A DNA stretch of 64,000 nucleotides from JACQFZ01 sp045810625 (GTDB lineage Bacteria; Pseudomonadota; Gammaproteobacteria; Acidiferrobacterales; Sulfurifustaceae). Of this stretch, positions 50,667-60,400 are shown one piece after another. The notes below the pieces were generated by a model. The model searched no databases. It saw nothing but the letters and a program-made list of their open reading frames with translations, and was not told the origin of the DNA. The stretch spans positions 1-64,000 of the forward strand of contig JBJMVQ010000047.1 in NCBI GenBank assembly GCA_045810625.1, written 5' to 3'. The position numbers were made by a program, and so were the translations under genes. Position 1 is the first letter of the stretch; the number at the start of each line of letters is the position of its first letter.

Positions 50667-51896
50667 TTATAGGCGGTAGCTCAGACCCAAAAACACCGCG
50701 TTACTAGTGGCGGTATCGACGTCGGTTTCGAACTTCTGTCGACGATGACGAACGCTTCCGACGAGATACAGGTCTTCCAACCACTGCCAGCGCAACTCCG
50801 GCGCGACGTCGAAGTAACGCCGATTGACTCCGGTGGTTCCGCCTTCGAGCCCGTGTGTGCGGATCAGTTGCGTCTCGAACACGAACTCGACGCTCTCCGA
50901 CAGCCGCCGCGACCACCAAATACGAAACTGATCGGTGCGCACGGCTTGCCCGACTCCGCTCGGCGTGATGTCGCGACTGATGATGCCTTCGAACGTCGAC
51001 GTCTCCGCGTTTTGACGAATGCTCGCATTCGCCGCGACCCCGCTCCCGGTATCTTCGCCGCTCGCCGTCTGCGTGGTCGTGCGGGTGCCGCCGAACGCGA
51101 CCTGTCCACGCAGCGTCTCGCTGAACGCACGGCTGACCCCCACGAGCAACTGCACGGTATCCGCGTCGTTAGCGCCCGTCGCCGGACGATAGCGAACCGC
51201 GTTGGCCGTGAGGTTCAAATCATCCCGGGGATTGAGCTGGTGCGTGTACGTCGCGCTCAGCAGGTTCTCGGTGTAATCCACGAGATCGGTGCCGACGTCA
51301 TTGCTGAAACTGGCGTCGGTGAAACGGTAGCCGAAGCGCAGACCGCTCCTTTCGGTGAGCAACCAATTCCACGAGGGCGCCAACACCCAGTAATTGCGCC
51401 GCGCTTGCACGTTCGATGTCAGCGCGACGTCGACATCGCGTACATCGCCCGTGCCGCGGCGCACGATCGTCGTCTCGAACAGCGCGTCGTGACGATACTC
51501 ACCGTCCAATCCGATCTTGCCCCGCTCCGAGGTCGCGTGCTCGGCGTTGAGCGTCAGGCCCTGTTCCGTCTTGTCGGGTATGTCGCCCGTCGTGTACGTG
51601 GTGTGCGTCACGTATCCGTTGAACGTCGCCTTTGACGTTTCGGTAGTACGCCGTCCATCGACGCGCAGTGCGCCGACGTAGCCCGACGTCGTCTCGCGCG
51701 GTGATGTCGTCAACTGGATGTTGTCGTCGGAAATTGCACCGACGTCGATGGAGGGCCGCACCTCCCACTGTGCCGCGGGGACCGGTGCACACCACGCGGT
51801 GAGCGACGTCGCGGTCGCTGCGAGCATCCGTGCATATCGCCGTACCCGTTTTGTGCGCGACCGGCGCTTCGCCTCGTTCATTATTCTTGCTCTCAT
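50667..51896 (-). CDS. outer-membrane beta-barrel exopolysaccharide protein (EpsL-like)
   Basis: A 409-aa protein. A twin-basic N-terminus and signal peptide (ATATSLTAWCAPVPAAQ) precede alternating amphipathic strands such as NYWVLAPSWNW, LRFGYRFTDASF and WLEDLYLVGSVRHRRQKF. It ends VFLGLSYRL, a C-terminal strand closing in Leu, not the usual Phe. Many periplasmic-turn Asp/Gly residues fit a 16-18-strand barrel. It matches the position of EpsL-like outer-membrane proteins between wza and wzc genes in Methylobacillus-type eps operons. It may form or assist the outer-membrane pore. Confidence 0.8.
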   Translation of the reverse strand: MRARIMNEAKRRSRTKRVRRYARMLAATATSLTAWCAPVPAAQWEVRPSIDVGAISDDNIQLTTSPRETTSGYVGALRVDGRRTTETSKATFNGYVTHTTYTTGDIPDKTEQGLTLNAEHATSERGKIGLDGEYRHDALFETTIVRRGTGDVRDVDVALTSNVQARRNYWVLAPSWNWLLTERSGLRFGYRFTDASFSNDVGTDLVDYTENLLSATYTHQLNPRDDLNLTANAVRYRPATGANDADTVQLLVGVSRAFSETLRGQVAFGGTRTTTQTASGEDTGSGVAANASIRQNAETSTFEGIISRDITPSGVGQAVRTDQFRIWWSRRLSESVEFVFETQLIRTHGLEGGTTGVNRRYFDVAPELRWQWLEDLYLVGSVRHRRQKFETDVDTATSNAVFLGLSYRL

Positions 51897-51911
51897 GTTC
51901 CAGGCGCCCGC

Positions 51912-52574
51912 TCAGGGCACCATTACCACATCGCCCGCCTGAAGCCGGATGTTCTGTTCCAGGTTGCGGCCACGCTTGACCTGGCTGTAGTCGAAGGGAA
52001 TGATCTGCTCGCGTCCACCCTGCTTGCGCACGATCTTGATGTCGTTCTCCTTCGCGAACGGCGTCAGCCCGCCGGCAAGCGACAACGCTTGCAGCACGTC
52101 CACGTAACGGCCGACGACGTACTCGCCCGGCTTTCCGACTTTGCCGATCACGAAAACCTTGAGCCCTTGGATCTTCTTGATGGTTACGGTCACCACGGGA
52201 TCGGGCATGTACTTCTTCAGACGCGTCGTAATCTCTTTTTGCAGCTGTGCGGTCGTCTTGCCCGCCGCCTGCACGCTGCCCACGAGCGGAAATGTGAGCC
52301 AACCGTCCGGACGTACGAGCACTTCGCGCTGCAAATCTTTCTCGTGCCACACGGCAATCTCGAGCAAGTCCTCCGGCCCGATCTCGTAGTCGCCGCTGGC
52401 GGTATCCGGCGTTGCGGCAGCCGATGCGGCTGCCGGTGGTGCCGCCGGCGTCGACACCGGCGGTGCGGCACATCCTGCAAACAGCACTACAGCGATAAAT
52501 CCGAGCGCGAGGGTAACTACCGATGGTCGGCGCATGACGGTCGCGCTTATTGTTGTGGCACGCAATCGCTTCAT
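51912..52574 (-). CDS. polysaccharide export outer-membrane lipoprotein, short Wza/EpsE type
   Basis: A 220-aa protein. The signal peptide with lipobox LFAGC (Cys35 from this start, Cys22 if Met14 starts) is followed by an Ala/Pro linker. The Poly_export domain is YEIGPEDLLEIAVWHEKDL and one SLBB domain reads KVFVIGKVGKPGEYVV. It ends at residue 220 with VVMVP, so the C-terminal amphipathic helix that forms the E. coli Wza pore is absent. A separate barrel protein is encoded next, 15 bp away, and may supply the pore. First gene of the long minus-strand unit. Confidence 0.9.
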   Translation of the reverse strand: MKRLRATTISATVMRRPSVVTLALGFIAVVLFAGCAAPPVSTPAAPPAAASAAATPDTASGDYEIGPEDLLEIAVWHEKDLQREVLVRPDGWLTFPLVGSVQAAGKTTAQLQKEITTRLKKYMPDPVVTVTIKKIQGLKVFVIGKVGKPGEYVVGRYVDVLQALSLAGGLTPFAKENDIKIVRKQGGREQIIPFDYSQVKRGRNLEQNIRLQAGDVVMVP

Positions 52575-52609
52575 TGTTGTGTGATGGTCGAAGTGACGAA
52601 TGAGCGGCG

Positions 52610-52639
52610 AGTATCCTAGATTGTCGCTGACGCTGTCAT
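52610..52639 (-). promoter_or_regulatory. putative sigma-70 promoter of the wza-led operon
   Basis: On the minus strand ATGACA (52634-52639), an 18-bp spacer and GATACT (52610-52615) lie about 36 bp before the wza ATG. The region also separates the divergent phosphoglycosyltransferase gene. Confidence 0.5.
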
Positions 52640-52757
52640 CCGCCAGGACTGGGGTTATGAAACCACGATTGCGTCCGGAAATTTTTTGGCGCGAGCGACG
52701 ACGATAGCGCGGTATCGACGGGCGTTCGCCGCCACCGCCAATGGATAGGCAACGCGA

Positions 52758-54164
52758 ATGGGTATCGAAAAATTAATACGCGTCGGACACGGTAAGCTCG
52801 CGGCATTCTCCCAGCTGATAGATGCAGTCGTGATCGCGTGCTCGCTGTGGGCCGTGACGTGGTCGTACGGCTTCGATTTGCGCGACGATCAGGGTTTCGC
52901 CGCATTCGCCGCCGTCGGGCTCTTCATCTTCTTCGGCCATTTCTGCGGCATGTATCACTCCTGGCGCGGTCTTTCGCTGCGCTACGAGTTCGGGCGTTTG
53001 TTGCTCGTCTGGGCGATGGTCGTCACCGTGCTGCTCTTCTTCGCCTACTCACTGAAAGCGTCCGAGCAGTTCTCACGCCGCGTGTTTCTCACTTGGTTCG
53101 TGATCGCACCGCTGTTGCTGGTGATCTGGCGCGGCTGGCTGCAAATCATCCTCGGGGCGCTGCGCCAGCGCGGCTTCAACACGCGCACGGTCGCCATCGT
53201 CGGCGCGCGCGAGCTGGGCGCGTATCTCGCGCGCTCGATCCTCGACGCGCCGTGGATGGGATTGCATCCGTTGGGGTTCTACGACGATCGCCGGCCTGCG
53301 GGATTGCGGCCGCTCGTGCGGGAACCGATCGAAGTCGTCGGAAATCTCGACGCGATGGTGCGCCAGGCGCGCGAAGGGAACGTCGACATCGTCTACATCA
53401 CGCTGCCGATGAGCGCAGAGAAACGCATTCAAACCTTGATCGCGAAGCTCTCCGACACCACCGCGTCGGTGTATCTGATCCCCGATTTCTTCATCTTCGA
53501 CCTGCTGCACGCGAGCTGGGGCACGATGGGAGATCTCCCCGTCGTCAGCATTTCCGAGTCGCCGTTCTACGGCGTGGACGGACTGATCAAGCGCCTGGAG
53601 GATATCGTGCTGGCGTCGTTGGCGCTGGCGCTGGCTGCCGTCCCGATGCTCATCATCGCAATCGGCGTCAAGGTCTCTTCGCCCGGCCCCATCCTTTTCC
53701 GGCAACATCGCTATGGGCTGCGCGGTAACAAGATCGAAGTGTGGAAGTTCCGCAGCATGACCGTGTGCGAAGACGGTCGCCATATCGCGCAGGCAAAAAA
53801 GAACGATCCGCGTGTTACACCCTTCGGCGCGTTCCTGCGCCGCACCTCGCTCGACGAGCTGCCGCAGCTCGTCAACGTGCTGCAAGGCCGGATGTCGCTC
53901 GTCGGGCCGCGGCCGCATGCGGTCGTGCACAACGAGCAATACCGCAAGCTGATCGACCGCTACATGCTGCGCCACAAGGTCCGGCCCGGTATCACCGGAT
54001 GGGCGCAAGTGAACGGCTGGCGCGGCGAAACCGATTCGCTGGACAAAATGCAGAAGCGCGTCGAATACGACTTGGCATATATACATAACTGGTCGCTCTG
54101 GCTCGACCTGAAAATTCTGTTCCTCACCGCATTCCGCGCATTCACCGATAAGAACGCGTACTGA
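52758..54164 (+). CDS. undecaprenyl-phosphate hexose-1-phosphate transferase (WbaP/WcaJ type)
   Basis: A 468-aa polytopic enzyme: four N-terminal helices, a CoA-binding-like Rossmann domain (TVAIVGARELGAYLARSI), a fifth membrane segment (DIVLASLALALAAVPMLIIAI) and the catalytic bacterial-transferase domain. The last has FRQHRYGLRGNKIEVWKFRSM, RRTSLDELPQLVNVL and SLVGPRPHAVVHNEQY. It transfers a hexose-1-phosphate, often glucose or galactose, from UDP-sugar to undecaprenyl phosphate to start the repeat unit. GGATAGG lies upstream of the ATG. Divergent from wza, so initiation and export can be co-regulated. Confidence 0.93.
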   Translation: MGIEKLIRVGHGKLAAFSQLIDAVVIACSLWAVTWSYGFDLRDDQGFAAFAAVGLFIFFGHFCGMYHSWRGLSLRYEFGRLLLVWAMVVTVLLFFAYSLKASEQFSRRVFLTWFVIAPLLLVIWRGWLQIILGALRQRGFNTRTVAIVGARELGAYLARSILDAPWMGLHPLGFYDDRRPAGLRPLVREPIEVVGNLDAMVRQAREGNVDIVYITLPMSAEKRIQTLIAKLSDTTASVYLIPDFFIFDLLHASWGTMGDLPVVSISESPFYGVDGLIKRLEDIVLASLALALAAVPMLIIAIGVKVSSPGPILFRQHRYGLRGNKIEVWKFRSMTVCEDGRHIAQAKKNDPRVTPFGAFLRRTSLDELPQLVNVLQGRMSLVGPRPHAVVHNEQYRKLIDRYMLRHKVRPGITGWAQVNGWRGETDSLDKMQKRVEYDLAYIHNWSLWLDLKILFLTAFRAFTDKNAY

Positions 54165-54179
54165 AACGCGTCCGCGGAT

Positions 54180-54208
54180 TTCCACTTTTTTAGCGTGCGT
54201 GTATCATA
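54180..54208 (+). promoter_or_regulatory. putative sigma-70 promoter of fdxA
   Basis: TTTCCA (54180-54185), a 17-bp spacer and TATCAT (54203-54208) lie about 40 bp upstream of the fdxA ATG. GAGGAG serves as ribosome-binding site. Confidence 0.5.
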
Positions 54209-54249
54209 GGCGGGTTACCGTCGAACCCCTGTAGTGAGGAGTCCCCCCG

Positions 54250-54573
54250 ATGGCCTACGTGGTCACCGAGAATTGCATCAAGTGCAAATACACCGACTGC
54301 GTCGAAGTCTGCCCCGTCGATTGCTTCCACGAAGGTCCGAATTTTCTCGCCATTGATCCCGACGAATGCATCGACTGCACGCTGTGCGTGCCGGAATGCC
54401 CGGTGAACGCGATCTTCGCCGAGGATGACGTACCCGAGGACCAGAAGCAGTTCATACAGTTGAACGCGGAGCTCGCCAAAGGCTGGCCGGTGATTACCGA
54501 GAAGAAAGACGCGCCGCCCGATGCCGGCGAGTGGGACAACAAGTCCGACAAACTCAAGTACCTTGAGCGCTGA
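54250..54573 (+). CDS. fdxA: FdxA-type 7Fe ferredoxin
   Basis: A 107-aa ferredoxin. Cys9, 12, 17, 21, 25, 40, 43, 46 and 50 reproduce the Azotobacter ferredoxin-I pattern: [3Fe-4S] by 9/17/50, [4Fe-4S] by 21/40/43/46. The C-terminal tail ends DKLKYLER. It is a soluble low-potential electron carrier and has no role in the polysaccharide locus. It marks the right boundary of that locus and overlaps the start of the addB frame. Confidence 0.95.
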   Translation: MAYVVTENCIKCKYTDCVEVCPVDCFHEGPNFLAIDPDECIDCTLCVPECPVNAIFAEDDVPEDQKQFIQLNAELAKGWPVITEKKDAPPDAGEWDNKSDKLKYLER

Positions 54574-57466
54574 TTCGGCCGTCCTCGTTCCGTACGGATC
54601 CGATCCTCTACACACCCTCGCGAAGCTGATGCTCGTCCGGCATCCGGACGAGCTTCCCGACCTCAGCCGGCACGTCGTGCTGTTTCCCCACCCCGGGGCG
54701 ATTCCGGGGTTCTGCCGGCGCCTGCTCGCCGCCGCGCACGACCGCGGTTACGACGGTGTGCTGGCTCCGTGGTGCGGCACGCTCGACGCCTGGCTCCGAC
54801 CTCAGGACGACGACAGCGCGACGCTCATCGACGAGCCCGAGCGCGACTTGTTGCTGCTCGAAGCGCTCGAGCCGTTCGCATCGCTGCGCAACCGCTACGG
54901 CACGTGGACGCTCATCGACAGCCTCCTCTCCCTCTTCGATGACCTGAACTCGCACCACGCGTCTCTGCCGGCAGACGCGGAATCGCTCGCGGCGCGGCTC
55001 GCCGCCGGCTACGGTCCCACCGCACCGCCCGAGCCGCTCCATGGCGAGGCCAGGCTGGTTCATTCCCTATGGCAAGCGTGGAATTCGCACTTGCAGGATC
55101 ACCGCTTGAAAGACCGAGCGCTGCAACGCCGCACCGCGTTGGGGCGGCGCCCCGCCTCGGACCCCACGCACCATATATATATGATCGGGACGGTAGAGCT
55201 TTCGGACGCCGAAGCGGCCTGGCTCCGCGCGCTCCTGGAAGCCGGCCGCGCGACCATGGTCGTTCATGGCAATGTCCGGGGCGCCGATTTTCACCCGGAC
55301 GCCGCGATCTGCCGCACGCTTGCGCAGATCGGGCTGCCCATACTGCCGGCTCCCGAGTCCGACTCGCCCTATACGCGCTTCCTCGACGCGGTCTACGCGG
55401 AAGATACGGACATCGGTGCGCGCGCGCGTAAGTTCGCGCGAACGCAGCCGTCGAGCCCCGCGGAATCGAGATTGCAGGTGCTGGCGGCCGGCGATTTCGA
55501 GCAGGAAGCGCGAGCCGTCGACCTCGCGGTGCGTCGCTGGTATGCACGCGGCGTGACGGACATCGGCATCGTCACCACCGATCGTAAACTCGCGCGGCGG
55601 GTGCGGGCGCTGTTGGAACGTTCCGGCCTCGTCTTGCGCGATCCGGCCGGCTGGGTATTGTCCACTACGAGTGCGGCGACCGCGGTCATGCGCTGGATCG
55701 AAGCCGTCGAGCAGGACTTCGCGCAAGCGCCGCTCCTCGATTTTTTGAAGTCGCCGTTCGTTACGCTCGGGCTCTCGCGCGCCGAGCTGGAAGCCGCCGT
55801 GCATTGCTTCGAAGCACAGGTCGTGCGGGCGGAAAACATCACCGCCGGCCTCGCGCGTTATCGCCGCGCGGTCGCGGCGAAGCGAGATCGGCTCCCCGTC
55901 GACGCCGCACTGCTTCTCGAAATACTCGACCGCCTGCGACAAGCGGCGGAGCCGTTGCAGAGCCGGCTGCGTTCGCCGGCGCGCACGCCGGCCGATCACC
56001 TCGCCGGGCTCTACGCCAGCCTGGAGCTGACCGGTCTCGTTACGACACTGAGTGCCGATGCAGCGGGCAGCCAGGTGCTGACGGCGCTGCGGCCGAACCG
56101 GCGCATCGTCGGCGGCCGCACACCGATCGTCTGGGACGAATTTCATCACTGGCTGCAGCGCGAGCTCGAACGTCGCCGGTTTCGCCCGCCGCTTCCGCAA
56201 AGCGGGATCGAGCTGCTCGGATTCGCCGATAGCCGATGCCGTCGCTTCGATGCGCTGATTCTGGCCGGCTGCACGGCCGATCACCTGCCGGGACCGTTGG
56301 GCAGCTCGCCGTTCTTCAACGACGCGGTGCGGCGCGAGCTCGGTCTTCCGACGCGACAAGAACGTCTCCTCGCGCCGCTGAACGATTTTCGCCGACTCCT
56401 CGAGACGGCGCCCAATGTGCTGATAACGTGGCGGCACAGTGACAACGACGAGCCGCTGCTGCCGAGTCCGTGGACCGAACGGCTCGTGGCATTTCATCGC
56501 CTCGCCTACGGCAGCGTGCCCGAAGACGCGGAGCTTCGCCGTCTGCTCGCGGCGCCCGAAACCGCGCTTTATCGCCGCGATGCATTGCCGCCCGGTCAGG
56601 TCACGGCGCCCGCGCCCTCTCTGCCGCCCGCACGCATTCCAACCGCACTCTCGGCGAGCGCACATCAGCGCCTGCTCGACTGTCCGTACCAGTTCTTCGT
56701 CGCCGATGGTCTCGGTCTGCGCACGCTCGACGACGTGCGCGACGAAATGGAGAAATCCGACTACGGGCGTCACGTCCATCGCATCTTGCACGCATTCCAC
56801 GGCGGCGTTTCGGGACTGCCGGGTCCATGGACGGGGGGACCGATCACGCGCACGAATCGCGCCGCGGCTGCCGAGCTGCTCCGGGAGCTCGGTCGCGTGT
56901 TACTCGGATTCGACACCGACAAGCGGCTGAGCGCGCGCGGCTGGCGCCAGCGCTGGGACAGCTTTGTCGAAGCGTATCTCGACTGGCAGGAGAAGCGCTC
57001 GCGCGATTGGCACGTGGACGCAACCGAGAAAACGTTCGAGCGCGAGATCCGAATCGGCGACCGGTCGCTCACGCTCAAAGGCCGCGCCGACCGCATCGAT
57101 CGCGGCCCCGAAGGGCTCTCCATCATCGACTATAAAACCGGCGAAGTGCCGAAACCCGCTTTGGTAAAAGCCGGCGAGAAATCCCAGCTGCCGTTTTACG
57201 TCTTGCTCAATCCCGCGGTCATCACGGAAGTTCTCTACGCGCAACTCGACGAGGACGCCATACAAACCAGCAATTGCCTGAAGGGCGCGGAGCTCGCCGA
57301 CATCGTTACTCGCCTCGAGGTCCGCTTGCGTCGGGTCATCGAGGACCTCGATCACGGCGCGCCGCTGCCCGCGTGGGGAGATGCCGAAACGTGTCGCTTA
57401 TGCCGCTACGAAGGATTGTGTCGTAAAGAAATGTGGAGCGAGAACGGTGGCGACCGCGCCGACTGA
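54521..57466 (+). CDS. addB: AddB-like PD-(D/E)XK helicase-nuclease subunit
   Basis: A protein of about 970 residues. N-terminal inactivated helicase-like domains carry VLFPHPGAIPGF. The C-terminal RecB-type nuclease has GRADRIDRGPEGLSIIDYKTGEVPK and QLPFYVLL. Iron-sulfur Cys ligands are in LLDCPYQFF and the late CRLCRYEGLC, as in AddB. It works with AddA in double-strand-break end resection. Start uncertain: ATG 54521 lies inside fdxA with no good ribosome-binding site. TTG 54563, overlapping fdxA by 11 bp, is equally possible. Confidence 0.87.
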   Translation: MPASGTTSPTNSSTLSADSAVLVPYGSDPLHTLAKLMLVRHPDELPDLSRHVVLFPHPGAIPGFCRRLLAAAHDRGYDGVLAPWCGTLDAWLRPQDDDSATLIDEPERDLLLLEALEPFASLRNRYGTWTLIDSLLSLFDDLNSHHASLPADAESLAARLAAGYGPTAPPEPLHGEARLVHSLWQAWNSHLQDHRLKDRALQRRTALGRRPASDPTHHIYMIGTVELSDAEAAWLRALLEAGRATMVVHGNVRGADFHPDAAICRTLAQIGLPILPAPESDSPYTRFLDAVYAEDTDIGARARKFARTQPSSPAESRLQVLAAGDFEQEARAVDLAVRRWYARGVTDIGIVTTDRKLARRVRALLERSGLVLRDPAGWVLSTTSAATAVMRWIEAVEQDFAQAPLLDFLKSPFVTLGLSRAELEAAVHCFEAQVVRAENITAGLARYRRAVAAKRDRLPVDAALLLEILDRLRQAAEPLQSRLRSPARTPADHLAGLYASLELTGLVTTLSADAAGSQVLTALRPNRRIVGGRTPIVWDEFHHWLQRELERRRFRPPLPQSGIELLGFADSRCRRFDALILAGCTADHLPGPLGSSPFFNDAVRRELGLPTRQERLLAPLNDFRRLLETAPNVLITWRHSDNDEPLLPSPWTERLVAFHRLAYGSVPEDAELRRLLAAPETALYRRDALPPGQVTAPAPSLPPARIPTALSASAHQRLLDCPYQFFVADGLGLRTLDDVRDEMEKSDYGRHVHRILHAFHGGVSGLPGPWTGGPITRTNRAAAAELLRELGRVLLGFDTDKRLSARGWRQRWDSFVEAYLDWQEKRSRDWHVDATEKTFEREIRIGDRSLTLKGRADRIDRGPEGLSIIDYKTGEVPKPALVKAGEKSQLPFYVLLNPAVITEVLYAQLDEDAIQTSNCLKGAELADIVTRLEVRLRRVIEDLDHGAPLPAWGDAETCRLCRYEGLCRKEMWSENGGDRAD

Positions 57467-60400
57467 AACGAGCACGCTCGCCGCCATCGATCCGCATACC
57501 AACGCGGTCGTGCACGCGGCAGCGGGCACCGGCAAGACGTGGCTGCTCGTCAGCCGCCTGGTACGACTGCTGCTGCAGGGTGCAGCGCCATCCTCGATTC
57601 TCGCCATTACCTTCACCCGCAAAGCCGCCGCCGAGATGCGCGTGCGTCTGAGCCAGCGTCTACTCGCGCTCTCGCAGGCGTCCGATGCCGAGCTGCGCTT
57701 ACTGCTGCAGGAAATCGACATCGTAACCGGCACGGACGTACAACAGCGCGCGCGGCGTCTCTATGAGGAGTTATTGGTCACGCCGCACGAGCTGCGCATC
57801 ACCACCTTTCATGCGTTCTGCCAGGAACTCCTCGCACGCTTTGCTTTCGAGGCCGGCATTCCGCCGGCCTTCGAGATCGCCGAGCAAACGACGGAGATCG
57901 AGGCCGCCGCCTGGCGAGCGCTCGACCGCGATCTGCTTCGCGACGACAGCGCGGTGACCGTCGCAATGGAACGGTTGCTCCGTAACGCGGGTGGACTCGA
58001 CAACGTACGCGCCGCGCTGCAGGAATTTCTGAATCACCGGAGCGACTGGTGGGCGTACACCGAAGACGAACCCGACCCGATCGCCTACGCGACGCGGCAG
58101 CTGCAACACGCGCTCGCGATCGACCCGAACGTTCACCCCTTCGATACGTTCGCGAACGACGTCCGAAGTCGCGAACTGTTGCGGTCGTTACTCATGCGTC
58201 TCGACGCCGCCACGCCGGCGAGTCTGGTGTCGATGCGCGACAGTTTGCACGATGCGGCGAATGCGCCGACAGGAACCGATTTCTGTCGGCTCGTCTCGCA
58301 GGCTTTGCTCACGAAGGACGGCGAACCGCGCGCCTTTCGTGTCCCGAATGATTTTGCCAAAAAGATCGGTTCCGCGAATGCCGACGCGCTCATGCGCGAG
58401 CGCGAAGAGCTGCTCGCGCGCCTGCACGACGCGATCGAGCGCGGTAAGCGTCACGCCGCCTGGGAGCGCAATCGCGACTGGTGTACGATCGGCGCTCGTC
58501 TGCTCGATCACTTTCAGGAACAAAAGCGCACGGCCGGCGTGCTCGATTTCGCCGATCTCGAATGGCTTGCTTACCGATTGCTGAGCCGCAGCCGCTACGC
58601 CGAGTGGGTGCAGTACAAGCTGGACCAGCGCATCGACCATCTGCTGGTCGATGAATTTCAGGACACGAACCCGACGCAGTGGCGTCTCCTGCTGCCGCTG
58701 TTGCAGGAGATGGCCGCAGGCTCCGCGGAACGAAATCGCAGCGTGTTTCTCGTCGGCGATGAGAAACAATCCATTTACCGCTTTCGCCGTGCCGATCCGG
58801 CGCTCTTTGCCGTCGCCCGCGATTGGCTGGCGGCGCACAGCAACGCGCAGGTGCATGAGCAGCATATTTCCTGGCGATCCTCGCCGGCGATCGTGCGCTT
58901 CGTCAATCTGCTGTTCGACGTGCACGCGGCCGACAACGAAGACGCCGACGCGCGCGACCATCGCCTGCCGAATTTCCGTACACACGATACGCATCGCAAG
59001 GACCTTTGGGGCCACGCCGAACTGCTGCCGCTCGTGATGCGCCTCAGCGGCACCGCCATGGCGACGGCGTTTCGCCATCCGCTCGAGCAGCCGCGCTTCG
59101 TCGAAGAAGACCAGCGCCGCCGGCGCGAGGGAGACCTGGTTGCGCAAAAAATCCTCTCGCTCCTCGGCCGCCCGATACGCGACGGCGATAGGGTTCGGCC
59201 GCTCCGCTATGGCGATATCATGATTCTCGTCCGCCGGCGCACCTATGCCGGGATGTACGAGGCGGCGCTGCGCGCGGCCGGCATCCCCTACGCCGGCGCG
59301 GGGCGCGGCAATTTCCTCGACTGCCTCGAAGTGCGCGACATCATCGATCTGCTGCGGCTCCTGATCGCGCCGTTCGAAAATGTCGCCCTCGCCGCCGTGC
59401 TGCGATCGCCCATCTTCGCCGTGACCGACGACGATCTGCTCGCGCTGGCGAGCACCGAGGGCGCGACCTGGTTCGATCGCCTGATCGCACTCGGCGCGGA
59501 CGACGAGAAGGAAGTTCCGCGGGAGCCACTCTCGAGCGACGCGCAGGCGCGACTCGCTCGTGCGGCGCGCCTGCTGCGCGTTTGGCGCGCGGCGGCCGAC
59601 CGCATTCCCGTCCACGATCTGCTCGATCGCATTTACTTCGAGGCCGACGTGCCGGAACGTTACGCGGCGGCTGCACCTGCGCACTTGCGGGCGCGCGTCG
59701 CGGCGAATCTGACGCGCTTGCTCGACTTCGCGCTCGAAGCCGACGGCGGACGGTTTCCAAGTCTCGCCCGCTTCCTCTCGCGCCTCGAGGTGCTGACGCA
59801 GGAGGAAAATGAATCGTTGGGCGCGGGCGCCGACACGACGGCCGATCAAGTGCGCCTGCTCACCATTCACGCGGCCAAGGGACTGGAAAGCCCGGTCGTA
59901 TTTCTCGTCGATGCGGCGCGCGAGAACGGCGCACCCGAACGCGGCGCCGAGGTGTTGATCGACTGGCCGATCGAACAGGCGCGACCCCGGAATTTTCTCT
60001 TGCTCGGCCGGCGCAGTGATGCCGACAGTTGGAGCCGGGCCGTCGCGCAGCGTCAAGGCCGAGACAATTTTCAAGAGGAAACGAATCTGCTCTACGTCGC
60101 GCTGACCCGCGCACGCCAGTATCTGTTCGTTTCCGGCTGCGAGGCAGGCCGCCGCAAGGGCAACGGGTCGGGACTCGCGGGCGATGAAAGCCGCGGCTGG
60201 TACGGCTACATCGAACGCCGCTTCGCGGCCGTCCATACGAGCGCTGACGCCGCAACGTTCGAGCTGCAATTGCACCCGATATCGGCGCCCGACGACAGCG
60301 CGACGGCCAATCTGTGCGGCTCGATCACGCACGGTTTGCCGCCTGCCTTCGCTCCGACGCAAACGCCGCTGCCGCTCCCGGTATCGGTGGATCCCGCTCT

